A DNA stretch of 60,000 bases from Nymphaea colorata. Taxonomy: Eukaryota; Streptophyta; Magnoliopsida; Nymphaeales; Nymphaeaceae. Below the pieces are notes generated by a model. It worked only from the letters and a program-made list of their open reading frames with translations. It did not search any database and was not told where the DNA came from. Location of the stretch: contig NC_045144.1 of the NCBI RefSeq assembly GCF_008831285.2, positions 19,175,716 through 19,235,715 on the forward strand. Direction: 5' to 3'. Shown piece after piece: positions 1 to 11,372 of this stretch (position 1 is its first letter; every line of letters starts with the position of its first letter). The position numbers were made by a program, and so were the translations under genes.

Positions 1-950
1 ATGCTGGCTTTATTTTCTGCTATCTTTTTCTGGGATTGTTGCCTTAATGGGCATAGTATAGTTGGTCTGATTAGAGTATAGTTGTTAGTTCGACCTTGGG
101 GATACCATTCTCCTTAAACTGCAAAAGGAGAAAACGTGACATTCTAGTTAACATGTGAAGTGGTTCTGTGCAGGTCCCAAAGTAAGCCCGGATGGTGGAG
201 GTAAACGGAAAAGACGGCAGTTTCGGGCTTCACCCATCCTTTCTTGTTTGTCAAAAATGCACCCATGTTTGATGAAGATACAAGCTGTGAAGATAAAGGT
301 AAAAGGAGAAAACAAATCTCCTTTAATTAACCAAAGATTTTACCTTCATTTTGTCATCAAATCTTTATGGACGATTCAAAAATACAACTGAAGTTGATAA
401 GGAAAAGAGTTGAGAAGATAAGGTAAAAGGAGAAAAGAAACCAAATGAGATAAAGGAATGAAGTTTTTTCTTATATGCTGTTACCAACTCTTTAACTTTT
501 TACCATTGGAGGCCATCTCTATGCTTAAAATAAAGTCTTGCCTAGTTTGTATTATTTCTCCGCGTACAAGGATAATGCCTTGCATCCTTCGGCACACGAT
601 AGAGATTACCGAGCTTTTAAGAGTGATGATCTTAGGTTGCGTTTGATAGCTTTGGACGTAAGTTGGTGATTTGAGTGCCACTCAACTAAAAATAATAATA
701 ATAATAATAATAATAATACCTCAGCCGTGGATAAAACTATACAAAAACATGAAATAATCAAACGCGTCATTCAAATGTTAAACGTAGAAAGCCACACCTG
801 AACAGATTAAAAACTTGAGAGAATCACTTAAAATTACTATATAGAACAACATTATGTAATTTTTTTGTGTCAATCACAGGGGCGAGGTTGAACTTAATTT
901 CTTAATCATGTTCATCGGTTTATGAGGAATCAGATCGTAAGGAATGACGG
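1..950. other. Upstream spacer with (AAT)n microsatellite
   Basis: No convincing gene. The stretch is AT-rich and holds a short imperfect repeat of an AAGGTAAAAGGAGAAAA motif near 295 and 420, and an (AAT)n tract at about 690-717. The short open frames lack codon bias, splice context or recognisable motifs. Confidence 0.6.
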
Positions 951-1058
951 TGCTTTGGGGAAGGTAGCCGGCCGGCGGTCGGATTCTCGACAGCTCGGTT
1001 GGTTCCTAACGTAAGGCGCCACGTAGAAGGCAGCGCTCGGATGCTGACTGGAAAGCCG

Positions 1059-1068
1059 CCACGTGTCC
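1059..1068 (+). promoter_or_regulatory. ABRE / G-box (CCACGTGTCC) upstream of the HVA22 gene
   Basis: CCACGTGTCC holds the CACGTG core followed by TC, the form bound by ABF/AREB bZIP factors. It lies about 90 bp upstream of the TATA box. Further ACGT or CACG cores occur close by (GCCACGTAG near 1018-1026, CCACGCGTAG near 1113), giving the clustered layout expected of an ABA-responsive promoter. The fit with the HVA22 family, first described as ABA-induced in barley, is inference and not expression data. Confidence 0.65.
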
Positions 1069-1153
1069 CCTTCCTGCTACGGAACCTGGCCGCATCACCC
1101 GCTTCCTAAGTAAGCCACGCGTAGAGCCACGACCCTTTCCTCCCCCGCCCTCC

Positions 1154-1160
1154 TATAAAG
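1154..1160 (+). promoter_or_regulatory. TATA box of the HVA22 gene
   Basis: TATAAAG follows a C-rich stretch and precedes a pyrimidine-rich leader. It is about 290 bp before the start codon at 1448, so the 5' UTR would be roughly 260 nt and contains a CT microsatellite near 1268-1300. Confidence 0.7.
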
Positions 1161-1447
1161 GTGTGCAGTCATCCATCACAGCAGAAGCAGTTCTTCTGCA
1201 ACTCTCTCTCCTTCCTCTCGCTTGCTCTGCGACTCTCTTCCTCTTTTTTCTGTCAGTTGCAGCGTTGCTCTCTCTCTCTCTCTCTATCTATCTCTTTCTC
1301 CTCTCTCCGCTTTTCTCTGTGTTTTCAGTCTGCAACTCTTCATAGAGAAGAAAGTCCGAAACAGGGCAAGGCGTGTCAAGCAAAACCAGAGACTACCCAC
1401 CACCCTTCTGCGATCAATCTTTGTTGCTGCGTGCGACTGGAAAGAAA

Positions 1448-2392
1448 ATGGGCCATTTCTGGACCTTTTTGACATACGTTCACTCCTTAGCAGGGTACAT
1501 GAAACTCTCTTTCTCTCTTCTGTGTGTGTGTGCGTGTGTGTTAATAAGAACCTTTCCTGATCTGATGGTGTTTTTTCCTTTCTTTCTCGTTGTTTGTTTG
1601 GTTGTCTCTGTCTCCAGGCCGACCGTGATGCTCCTGTACCCTTTGTAAGTTTTCCTTCACCCTCTGTCTTCTTCTCCATACACACATATATATAGATACA
1701 CACATAGAGAGAGACAGAGAAAGGAGGACTTTAGTTCTTTTGGTGACCAACTTTTATTGGGGATGAGTAGGTATGCATCTGTTAGAGCAATCGAGAGCCC
1801 ATCAAAGCTGGACGATGAGCAATGGCTTGCTTATTGGATCTTGTACTCATTTTTGACTCTCATGGAGATGGTGGCAGCCCCTATCCTGCAGTGGTAAATA
1901 TATCAATGTCTCTCCTAAGAAATACCAGATTCCTTCCTGCAAACTTTGGTTTGAGAGCAAGTTTGTTCTAGTTTTCTGCTTTTGATTACAATGGTGCTTA
2001 AGTAAAAGCAAGAGATTTAGTTATAATAAGATTAAAAAATTAATGACAATGATGATTTTTTCTGTTTTTGCAGGATACCCATATGGTACCAAGCGAAGGT
2101 CTTGTTCATAGCTTGGTTGGTGCTTCCCCAGTTCAGAGGGGCATCCTTCATCTATGAGAAATTTGTAAGGGAGCAGCTAAGGAAGTACTGTGGGGAGGTG
2201 GGGAAGGACCATCCTCACAAGAACAAGTTCACCGACTTCCTGCAACCGAAGAAAGTAAGTTTTGAATAGATTATAAAGAACAAAATTGTGATGAGAAATG
2301 CGGTTCTGTGCAGAATTACTTAACTTTGCTTCTTTGTTCTGGTAAACAATTGGTGGAACGGCACATGTCAGGGAGAGCACGAGGCGTACTGA
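1448..2392 (+). CDS. HVA22-like protein (TB2/DP1/HVA22 family), five exons
   Basis: Coding exons are 1448-1494, 1618-1644, 1771-1893, 2074-2254 and 2372-2392. All have GT-AG borders, and they total 399 nt, or 132 residues plus stop. The product begins MGHFWTFLTYVHSLAG. It then carries the family core: LLYPLYASVRAIESPSK (about residues 21-37), DDEQWLAYWILYSFLTL (39-55) and IPIWYQAKVLFIAWLVLPQF (67-86). It ends GEHEAY, close to the DEHEAY tail I recall from plant homologues. HVA22 proteins are small ER/Golgi membrane proteins related to DP1/Yop1 reticulon-like proteins; they shape tubular ER and are linked to vesicle traffic and ABA or stress responses. Hydrophobic stretches at about residues 17-27, 44-62 and 68-90 suit hairpin membrane insertion. 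The length is normal for the family. The very short second exon (27 nt) and final exon (21 nt) explain why no long ORF shows. Upstream ABRE-like sites fit ABA induction. Confidence 0.93.
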
Positions 2393-2665
2393 GAGGATCT
2401 TGAAGTTTGTAAAACAAGAAAAGTTGCTCCCTCCCTCTCTCTCTCCTCTGTCAATCTCTCTTTTTCTTCTCTGTATCTTTTCTCTTCGACGATGCTTGTA
2501 AATGGGGAGATCCTTGGAACGCTGGAGTGTTCAAGAATGTGCACTTTTTTCGTTTTCCGTGTTTCAATTTCTTCTTGGTCGTCTTCCTGCTGTGCTTTTG
2601 GCAGACAAACCCGCTAACACAGTTGTGCCCCGCGGTGCATGTGATCATTATAGAAAGATTTCGAG

Positions 2666-2729
<64 letters not shown>

Positions 2730-2770
2730 GTGATGTTCAGATCTCGCCGGTTGCCTCGAGCAGAGGTGAT
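2393..2770 (+). repeat. 3' flank of the HVA22 gene with (AT)n(AG)n microsatellite
   Basis: The 3' UTR or flank is CT-rich at 2428-2465. It then carries a compound microsatellite, (AT)n at about 2669-2694 running directly into (AG)n to about 2726. The tract makes misleading open frames on both strands. Confidence 0.75.
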
Positions 2771-2857
2771 GGTCATTAAAAGGAGCGTTTTCTATGCCGA
2801 TTTTGAAGGGGCATCCGATGAGACGTGTATGCAATCGGGATTGCGGATTTGGACTTT

Positions 2858-3035
2858 TAGTGAGTACCTGATCTGACTGGATGTGGAATTCCACATGAAT
2901 TTCTCATGAAGATGCATATGAGTATTGAGTACCTGATCTATTTGGATATGGATTCTCGAGGAAATCCATGTGCCTTTCTCGTAAAGGAGCGTGCCTGATT
3001 TATTTGGATCTGGATTATCAGGAGAATCAATACGC
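2858..3035. repeat. Three diverged direct repeats, period about 65 bp
   Basis: The phrase 'acctgatctNNtTGGATNTGGA' recurs near 2864, 2930 and, more diverged, near 2993, each time followed by a 'gaaTcc/attcc' segment. The copies have drifted but keep spacing and order, so this is an old minisatellite. Confidence 0.55.
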
Positions 3036-3299
3036 ATGATTAGTTTAAGTTCTCGTACATCGTGTCAAATCGCATTCCGGTGGGTGTTCCAACTCTCCGG
3101 TCGTTCGAATTGTTCCTTTGCCCGATCGGTTAGCATGCACTTGTATCTTTGCATACAATTTACAACAGAATTAAAATTATACTTCGGCAAAAAAAAAAAA
3201 AAAAGAGAGCAGCATAGAAGAAGAAACGGCCGGAGCGGTCTGGTCGAGATAATGAAAGTGATCCAGATAACGGAAGAAGTATGAAGAAGTATGAAGTGA

Positions 3300-3735
3300 T
3301 TTTGGCCTTGGGTTGGATTTAGGAGGGGTTTTTGATATTTCGATTTTCAAGGATTTGGGAGGGGTTGTATTTCTGCTATTTCGGTTTTTGTTAAAATTTT
3401 AAAACTTTAACTTTTTGATTTTTTTTTTTAAATTTTAAAACTATAATTTGATTATTATAAAGGTTTTTGTCAAAATTTTAAAACTATAATTTGGTTATTT
3501 CATAAAAGACAAGAATTAAATATGTGGGCCAAGTCTTAAAAGAAACTATAATAGAGTTTCAAACCATTAAAGCTTTCTCTTAACGGCCACAGGGCCAAGT
3601 CTTAAAAGAAATTATAATAGAGTTTCAAGTTTCAACCCATGACAGGGCTACTTATTGTCTTCCTGGTTGTTCCAAACCATTGACGGGGAGTTTGATGGCA
3701 GAGATAATTTGTGAGCATCCCATGAGTTATTCAGA
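3300..3735. other. AT-rich spacer with TTTTAAAACTATAATTTG motifs
   Basis: No gene seen. The motif TCAAAATTTTAAAACTATAA is repeated near 3390-3490, and the AGTCTTAAAAGAAANTATAA motif occurs twice (about 3531 and 3599). Such strings are common in plant MITE and LTR debris, but no termini could be defined. Confidence 0.4.
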
Positions 3736-3831
3736 CAATTATAACAAAGTTCACGAAAAAGTTCACGAAACAATAGTTGTATACAATTATAACAAAGTTC
3801 ACGAAAAAGTTCACGAAACAATAGTTGTATT
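3736..3831. repeat. Two-copy 48-bp tandem repeat
   Basis: Two nearly identical 48-bp units start at 3736 and 3784. Each holds the internal duplication AAGTTCACGAAAAAGTTCACG. The open frame across them gives a repetitive peptide and is not taken as a gene. Confidence 0.85.
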
Positions 3832-3983
3832 CAATATCAGAGTTAGTTTTATGAGATATTCACAAAATGTTTTCCTCTTTTACAAAATATTTTTCTTACC
3901 AACTTTATGAGATATTCACAAAATGTTTTTCTTACCAACTTCACCGTTTCCTACCAACTATGCCAATTAGGAATAGGTTGTTT

Positions 3984-4150
3984 GACATTAGAAACACTTA
4001 GGAACACCGGATGAGTGTTTGACACAACACTAAGGAACACCGAATGAGGAACACCGAACCGGATGAGTGTTTGACACAACATTAAGGAACACCGAATGAG
4101 TGTTTGACATTAAGAACACCGAATGAGTGTTTGACATTAAGAACACAACA
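3984..4150. repeat. Tandem repeat around GAACACCGAATGAGTGTTTGACA
   Basis: A unit of about 25-45 bp, with core AACACCGAATGAG followed by TGTTTGACA, recurs about five times with variable spacing. It is non-coding and recent enough to be obvious by eye. Confidence 0.8.
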
Positions 4151-6170
4151 CCATGTGAGTATTTCATGAATCTACTTCAAAATTGAATTCATGATTCCAA
4201 ACTGAATTCATGAATCTAGTTCAAAATTATGATAGATTTATGAAACTATTGAACAAATGTTCCGCGATTCTATTTTTATTTTGAACCAGATTCATGGAAC
4301 ATTCTCATCTAATGCCATTGCCAGTGAAAACAATTTGTAAATATTCTTCAAATCTATGTTAAAATTGGGCAGATAAGTCTGCTCCAGGCCCTCTAAGCCC
4401 TCCAATATTTTAGACATGATCATAAAATAGTAATAAACTGTTATACATTGGTGGTTTTTTGTAAGGTTGATGGACTAACCGACACGATACATTGGTTGGT
4501 TCAAGACCCTCAACGTGAAGAAAGTTAAGAATTTAATATTCAAATTATGTCTCTTTCAGCCGCAAAGCTCTAAGTTTACTTTATTAGTGCGCAAAAAAGG
4601 ATTAGCAGAGGCTTCTTTTTTTCTATTGGCTATGTTGGAGTCGTAAAATAAAAGAGTTCCAATGAGATTAAGGCCAATAAAGCAGCGTCCTGTGTACCCT
4701 ACACTCTCTTCTGGTTAACTGAAATCTCTTTTTAGCGAAATTCTACACAAGATCTTCGATCAGTATTGCAGTTTGTGCTGACCTTGTGTCAACTCAATTG
4801 CATGTATGTATATATGTATGTAGGGATGTCAATATATCCGATTTGAATTTTGAGTATGATATTTTTTTTTGTCCTACATGTATATGTATATATATGTATG
4901 TAGGGATGTCAATACTAAATCCACTTTACGTAAGATCCAATGTCGAATCTCAGCAATAAACATTTTAAAGCCTATAATTTATTACTCATCGATGAATTTG
5001 TCTAGAAAATTAGGATAGTTTCACAAAATGCTTATACATTCATAAAACACTAACAAACTATTTTCTTTGATAAGCATGCTCTTGTAGTCTGTTTTATTTA
5101 TAAAAAAAGAAGAAAACGTTTTCATATTTTATCATTGAGAGTATAAAATTTTTGGATAAAGGCGGCACGGACGGTCCCACCTTTTGGAGGTAAAAAAATT
5201 TTAAAATATAGTTTCTGAATCTGCACTCGTGAGAAAGTCATGCTTCTCGAAAGGACAAGTATCAAATAAACAATTACTTTAGAAACTAAATTGTTAGTGC
5301 ATTTTCAATCGTATTAAATACCCAAATTTCATTAGTCTATTCCTAAGCATCTCTCTTACAAGCCTCCAAACTCCTCAATCACCAATTTAGAGAGAGAGAG
5401 AGAGAGAGAGGTGGTTTTTGGGGGAAGAGGGACTGGCAGTATTTTTGAAGCTTAGTCATCTTTGTGCAAATTACTTCTTCCAAAAGCGGATGCAAGTATC
5501 ACCTCCGCTTAGTGTATGTGTGTTTGTCTATATATAAAAATTGAAATAAGCCCGCATACATCTATGACCAAATGATGTTTTTTGATATTTTGCGATGCTA
5601 AAAACTGTCACAAATAGCGCATTCCATACTAAAAACCATAGTCAACCAATTGTTGTAATGATCCAATACAATCCCACATTGGGCTTAGGCGTCTGTTTCA
5701 CGGATCTCAATCCATTTCCTAGTAGCTTCTGTTTTGACTCAAAAAAGTTACCAACCATAACAACCAATCACTTAACAACTCCTTTCAAAGATCTCTCATA
5801 TTTTTTATTACTAAACTCAACTTCTCAAAGTGACATGTTACAATCCATGCACCCTCTTAAAACTAACACGTCCGCATATGTAGAACTTTAAGTCCAAGTA
5901 TTGAATCATTTTTTATACCATTGTAATAACTCGACTCATTCTCACATCGGGCTGAATGCTTGGTCCAACGGACCCAAATCCATCCCTTAACAACTTTGAT
6001 TTCTAGTATTTTTCAGGGTAAAACCAAAACTGTTTGGAGGTAGGTTGAGATCTATCGGATTAAGGGTCCTAACCGTGTATAAGAATGAGCCTCTTCATTA
6101 CAACTGTAGTCGCGCGGAATACGCGATTTGCAATAATTTTTAACAATACAAAATATAGAAAAGCTATTAG
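4151..6170. other. Gene-free AT-rich spacer with repeat remnants
   Basis: No gene recognised. It holds two copies of GTATGTAGGGATGTCAATA (about 4815 and 4895), a short AG tract (5390-5410), and two segments with 'cccacattgggct' / 'ctcacatcgggct' (about 5672 and 5941). The latter phrase is common in plant LTR-type debris; no complete element is visible. Confidence 0.45.
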
Positions 6171-6428
6171 CGTATGAGAGAGAGAGAATCCAACTGTAAC
6201 GCTTTGCTAGATATTGGAAAACTTAGGGTGGAAGGAAGAAAAAGTTGCATGCTTCAAACGCACCTTATAATAGCAGCAAACGCATCTTATAATAGCAGTA
6301 CAGCAGCAATACGTCTCCCACTTCACAGTCTTTTAGCCATCCAACCATTTTCTTATTATTGTCCTCTTTGGCCACCATCTGCCTGTCCATTGTCCCCAAG
6401 AGGGAGAGAGACCAAGAAAACCACCCAC

Positions 6429-6465
<37 letters not shown>

Positions 6466-6805
6466 TGGGGAAACCACCATTCTTTTAGAGGAGAGTGACG
6501 GACTTCTTGGGAAAACTGCCCTCCTTTTAGAGAGAGAGTGACCAAGAAAACTGCCCTCCTTTTAGAGAGAGAGAGACCAAGAAGCCACCCACTATAGAGA
6601 GAGAGAGAGAGAGAAGAGAGTGTGTGTGTGGAGAAACCACCATTCTTTTAGAGAGCGACGGACTTCTTGGGAAACTGCTCTCCTTTTAGAGAGAGAGAGA
6701 GAAAAGCACAAAGAAAACCACCACCTTGTATAGAGAGAGAGAGAGAGAGAGAGAAGCACAAAGAAAACCACGCTCCTTTTAGAGAGAGAGAGAGAGAGGC
6801 TCTCT
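6170..6805. repeat. GA-rich higher-order minisatellite
   Basis: (GA)n tracts alternate with recurring spacers such as ACCAAGAAAACCACCCACTA, GGAAACCACCATTCTTTTAG, ACGGACTTCTTGGGAAA and CTGCCCTCCTTTTAG. The composite unit of about 120-170 bp is repeated some three to four times. Open frames on both strands are artefacts of the repeat. Confidence 0.85.
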
Positions 6806-7419
6806 CCCTTTTTACTTCTGGCATACCAACTCTAGCACCATCACAAAGCCATGGCGGCAAGGTTATCTAGTTTCATCTAAACAATAAGAAATTTGTTTGT
6901 TGGACATTTATTTATCATAAACCATGCATCAGATTAAGTCCATTGTAATTCCTCCTGTGCCCATTAGTGTTTCCAACATTAACGAAAGCAGCTAATTGCT
7001 TGGATTTCTCTAATCTATTTTATTAAATGTTAAATACCTTTCACTAATTCAACCTAGTCCACGTTTTGGAGTAAATGTACAACTTAGATCAAACATCACA
7101 ACATATTTAAAATTCATTAGTCCAAAAAATTGAAATCCTGAAATGTTTAGTCATCACTTTTGGTTCAAAAGAATTGTCTTTTAAAATTCAATGAAGCATG
7201 TTTCAAATCTTTGTACTTAGCAGATGGAGTATAACAAACATTTTAATTTCAGAATTCTTTTGTTAATAAGGAATTCCACAAGAACAAAGGGGAATCATCT
7301 TGCTTATGATTCAAAGGGGAGCGGCCGGTGTATAAGAGAAGAGTAGTGAGGTTGCTTTTGCTCCCACAGCCTCCATAGATGGAGACCCCTTGGTAGGTGG
7401 GATCAACTTAGTCTTTACT

Positions 7420-7700
7420 CATGGCTATGTCACACGGATACGTGTAATCGGACACGAAACATGCATGATGCCGAAGTCACACATTAAACAAAAGGGTCGT
7501 TTCACACTCTGTCCAGTGCAACACGATGCAGACGCAACATATATAAATAAGTAAATAATTGTAAGAAATTTATGTAAAAATATATAAAAACAAATAAAAA
7601 ATGTGTTGCTGGGGTGGGCAGCCTATGTGTACCTACGCTACTGATCGTGGCGTGTCCGAATCGAGGCAGCATTCATACTGAACTACGTATCGTGTCCTGG
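7420..7700. repeat. Dispersed repeat of GTGTCCG / ACACGATAC type
   Basis: The flanks carry related phrases on opposite strands: ACACGGATACGTGTAATCGGACACG on the left, and GATCGTGGCGTGTCCG and CGTATCGTGTCC on the right. An AT-rich middle separates them. The layout suggests a short element with terminal inverted-like repeats. No target-site duplication could be fixed. Confidence 0.4.
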
Positions 7701-8165
7701 TGAAGTACCCAACACACATATCTGATTTTGATGATAACTATACAATAGCATGCCCCATTTTCTACCACAAGGGCCCAAAACAAAGAAAAGAAGTGGGGAA
7801 AATGGATTCAATAATTGTGCTTTTGAGAGTGGGAGATGGGGACTAAAGGAAAAGCCAATGAGACTAAAAAATGGCTTTGCTGATAAATTGGGCTTCCAAA
7901 GACTCCCACAATTGAAAGCAGTAAGAAAAGGGCCTTCACTGTTGCATTTTAGGGTTTCCTTAATCACAAGGCCAGCCAGTGAATGGCCACGAAGTGGGCT
8001 CCTCCTTCAAAACCATCAGCCACAATGGTGGAAAGCAAAGTTAAAAGTTGGGGAGGAGAGAGAAAATCAAACCAATCAAGCTTTGCTTTTTTCCAAAAAA
8101 CCACTCTCTCTCTCTAAAAGGCAGCATGGTTGAAGCAAAACCACTACCACCATCTTCCTCAATGC

Positions 8166-8173
8166 TATATAAA
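8166..8173 (+). promoter_or_regulatory. TATA box of the DUF4408/DUF761 gene
   Basis: TATATAAA lies about 170 bp before the start codon at 8339. A CT-rich leader between them, including CTTTCATTCGCTTCTCTTTC, is typical of plant 5' UTRs. Confidence 0.65.
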
Positions 8174-8338
8174 CTCCCCCTACCTGCTTTATTTTCTCAT
8201 ATGGAGTTCCTCCTCTGTTCTCTCTATCTTCTCTCCTACTCAATGAACTTGAATCCCGCTCCCAAAATTTTCTCCGGATTGTGAGCTCTCCCTCTTTCAT
8301 TCGCTTCTCTTTCTCTTTTACTGCACATCTCTTGAGCT

Positions 8339-8974
8339 ATGGACCCCGTAAAAGTTGAGAAATTCAGAGCCATGGTCAAGTACAAGAAGACCAATTATCT
8401 CCACAAGCTCGCTTTGTACGCAGTGACACCAATCATGGTGGGCTTGTTTTTATCAAGCCCTCTCTGGCTTTCTCCCCTCTGCTTCTTCATCAAGTCTCTC
8501 CTCTGCGTCTCCCTTCCCAACATGATGGGTTACATTCTTTGCCCAAAATTCCTGTTCGTTGTCTCCAATGTCATCATCATCGTCCTTGTTGGGGAGTCTA
8601 AATTTTTGGGCACCTCGAGCCCAAAGCCGGACATTTACGACGAATACGTTAAGAGGAAGAATGGCTCCCAGAAGCTCCATGCTCCTCCCATGGCAAGGAA
8701 GGAAACCACCACCACCACCCACTTCTACGAAGACAAGTCTGTGATGAAAGTGAGGAGCGAGGAAGTCAAGGAGGAAGATGATTGGGAAGTGAGTAAAGAT
8801 GAAGATGATGAGGAGGAGTTGCAGACTGAGAAGGGTGTGGAAGAAGAGGAGGAAGAGGGCGAGATGCCCGTCGATGAACTGAACAGGAAGGTTGAAGATT
8901 TTATTGCTAGGTTTAACCAACAAAGGAGGCTTGAAGCCAAACTTCTCCTTGTAAATGGTAAGAATATGACCTGA
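8339..8974 (+). CDS. DUF4408 + DUF761 domain membrane protein (cotton-fiber-protein-like), intronless
   Basis: One open frame encodes 211 residues. The N-terminal part has a short basic head (KVEKFRAMVKYKK) and two hydrophobic segments at about residues 21-52 and 61-86, the layout of DUF4408 proteins. The middle is polar and then strongly acidic (runs of D/E from about residue 140 to 180). The C-terminus, with PVDELNRKVEDFIARFNQQ at about residues 178-196, is the conserved DUF761 motif in which D/E-ELN-K-EEFI-F is typical. Plant proteins with this architecture are membrane-associated and of poorly defined function; some respond to stress or hormones. The start is set by the TATA box and leader, and by the family habit of beginning near a basic head. 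The gene is unbroken. Confidence 0.88.
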   Translation: MDPVKVEKFRAMVKYKKTNYLHKLALYAVTPIMVGLFLSSPLWLSPLCFFIKSLLCVSLPNMMGYILCPKFLFVVSNVIIIVLVGESKFLGTSSPKPDIYDEYVKRKNGSQKLHAPPMARKETTTTTHFYEDKSVMKVRSEEVKEEDDWEVSKDEDDEEELQTEKGVEEEEEEGEMPVDELNRKVEDFIARFNQQRRLEAKLLLVNGKNMT

Positions 8975-9215
8975 ACATAGACACAGTGACAGAGAACGGA
9001 AGGTTTGACATAGGTGTCTGTAAGATCGGCATGTTTGTAGCTAAATTCTTCTTGGGCCCTCTTGTTCTGTACATAAACTCAATGGAGATTTGGAAACCTT
9101 CCTTTAATTTTAAACTTTAGTTTCATAGTCTGTAAAATTCAGACGAACAGGACATGGGCATACTATTTTGGACAACACAAATCTTGTAGAAGTAGTTAGG
9201 TTTGTTCCATTATCT
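8975..9215 (+). other. 3' UTR/flank of the DUF761 gene
   Basis: Directly downstream of the stop. A segment around 9053-9105, with GGGCCCTCTTGTTCTGTACAT and TGGAAACCTTCCTTT, has a recognisable relative at about 22199-22250, inside the repeat array. Confidence 0.5.
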
Positions 9216-10440
9216 ACATAAAAGCTTGCAACTCCTGCAATATGACATCCTCCAATTGTGTTCATCTCTTTGAACATGGCAAGAGCAATGCAACCAAAGA
9301 ATGCCTACCTCCAACCCTCAAGACCATCACCTTTCTTTCTGGTTTCCTTTTGTGGATTTTAGTTTCTTGGGCTAGATCAACCCTCTTCTGCTATGGCCAA
9401 GTTCGACTCTTCAGATCTCTCTCCATGAATAAAGATTGTCATTAAGCCAATCTACAGTTTCTTCATGTTTCTACTGTCTTCTTTCAATTGTCATGTGTCT
9501 TGAGATTCAGTTCAGCCTCTACCAACTACAGAGTTCCCCCAAAATCTTCTCAATCGGTTGCTGAAACAATGTGGTGTAAGGAAGCTCTGATCATAAGGGA
9601 GCAGCAAAAGACATGCGCTTCATGGTAGAAGAGAAAAACATTCAGAAGAACTTGTTCCAACAAAAGAACTGAACAAGAATACAGAGGCCTTGATTGTTGA
9701 GGTACATAATCAATAGAAGCTAGAGATGGCATCCAGCTTACAGAAAATTACATAAGTTTTTTTGTTTTTCTCTCGAGTTCTTCAGAAGAGTAGCTAGCAA
9801 AAAACAAGGGGTGATGTCTTCCAAAGAAAGGTCATTATTTGAATTTCCTTTGAACGTTGGGTTCCTTAGTGTTGTAGGTTTTCTTGTTTGGGTTGGACTG
9901 AAGTTCACGACTTCGGAACCAATGACTTGAAAAGTCATGTTTGAAAAGCACAACTCAACTTTTTACTAGTGGGAATGCCACTTTCTTCATACAAAAAAGC
10001 ACCTATGTCTTCCCCTGTTCTTTACTTTTTTTTTTTTTTGCAATTTTCAAGAGATTTGGATTTTACTACAAGACTAAAGCAATTATCTGCGGTTTAAAAA
10101 AGGTTTTATTATTATTTTTCTACGCACTCATACCATGAGTGCTTGGTGCAATCAGTTTCATTAGTGATATACCAGTCATGAGATGAAAAAAAAGCTGGTA
10201 AATGTGTCAACTGCATTAAATTGACTTGTTTTAGTAGTGCATTCGGTCTATCTTATAAACGGACTTGTGTTTAAATCCTAGAGTGCTTGCTATCACGTTC
10301 TAATATGCTCTTTCTTTGGATTATAATAGGTACTGAAGCAAGTTCTGTAAACCTTGAAGGTAGTAGACAGAGGAAAGGGGGAGAAGTGAGATGGTGGAAA
10401 GGCAATAGCCTCTTAAGAGCAATTGAATGAACCATTTAAG
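9216..10440. other. Gene-free spacer
   Basis: No gene supported. Open frames of 60-71 codons here lack motifs, splice context and composition shift. Several poly-T or poly-A runs are present. Confidence 0.5.
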
Positions 10441-10447
10441 GCTAAAA

Positions 10448-10680
10448 AAGAAAAAAAAGAAAATTGTTTGTTTATTGGGGCAAGTTTGATTGCCGAAACA
10501 ACTCTTTTACAAATATAAAAGTTTACATCAGACAAGAGCTATTGAAACCTTTTCCAAAAACTCAAGAAAAAAAGAAAAATGTTTGTTTATTGGGGCAAGT
10601 TTGATTGCCGAAACAACTCTTTTACCAAGATAGAAAGTTTACATCAGACAAGCGCTATTGAAACCTTTTCCAAAAATTCT
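10448..10680. repeat. Two-copy tandem duplication, 115-bp period
   Basis: Two near-identical copies share GTTTGTTTATTGGGGCAAG (10466 and 10581), TTGATTGCCGAAACAACTC and GCTATTGAAACCTTTTCC. Differences are a few substitutions, including ACAAATATAAAAG versus ACCAAGATAGAAAG. Confidence 0.9.
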
Positions 10681-10689
10681 GGATAACTT

Positions 10690-11330
10690 GTCTAGCTTTT
10701 GCATTTGAAATATATGAATTTTCTGTCAGATCTGAAGAGGTCCAACAGAAAACCCAAAATTTTTGCTTCTCATTGAAAAAAAAAAAAGAGTCAAGCAATC
10801 AAACATGCGCTTACGAATGAAAAACTTGTCCCCGAATGGCTCTCGAAAGTCGAGCACAAAGAATGAGATGAGTGTCCGATCTCAATCGGCTGTGGCTCAT
10901 CTTTCAGGCAAGTTTATTTAAAAGCGAAGCCGTCTTAAAGTCAGCAACACAGGTAGTGTTCATCAGCACAGGCAATTCACGAGGTATATGTATAAAGTAG
11001 ACAACAAATACATACTACATGTTATATATGCAGTGTATATTAGTGAATTTGTGAAGAACCAATAAATTTAGGGGTGACTTGGCTTGGATCAAGTGAAGAC
11101 TGAAGTGTTTGGAACGTTGGTTCATGATGTTGGGTTATTAAGGCCATCTAATAAGCATGACTACACCAAGTTGCTTTGTTTTAATAATCTTGGGCTTACC
11201 TGTGAGTGGAGTGTGCATAGACCACAACTGTGGGTCCATATAGACTGCCTCACATGCCAATGTACAATATTCTAATGCAACTGGGACAAGTAAACATGCC
11301 AAATGGTAATATAGAAAATCGGAACTCACC
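10690..11330. other. Gene-free spacer
   Basis: No gene supported. Part of it (about 11075-11280) is a diverged relative of sequence in the array, for example AACGTTGGTTCATGATGTTGGG compared with the phrase near 15736-15760. The array's repeats therefore extend in decayed form to the left of 13 kb. Confidence 0.45.
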
Positions 11331-11336
11331 ATAACC

Positions 11337-11372
11337 TGGCCAAGTTCTTGAACTAGTTCAAGAACTTGGCCA
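11337..11372. repeat. 36-bp perfect palindrome
   Basis: The left half is TGGCCAAGTTCTTGAACT and the right half is its exact reverse complement, with no spacer (centre between 11354 and 11355). A weaker match continues outward (CACCATAACC on the left against GTTACGTG on the right). It could be the fused ends of a small inverted-repeat element or a cruciform-prone site. Confidence 0.9.

Noticed and set aside
2451-2894. 147-codon minus-strand frame with poly-SL and poly-YI
   Set aside because: It is generated by the AT/AG microsatellite.
7683-7967. 94-codon minus-strand frame upstream of the DUF761 gene
   Set aside because: It has no recognisable motif, lies across a dispersed repeat end, and has no promoter signal on that strand.
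9242-9445. 67-codon frame downstream of the DUF761 gene
   Set aside because: It lies in the 3' flank, with no family resemblance and no evidence beyond a start and stop.
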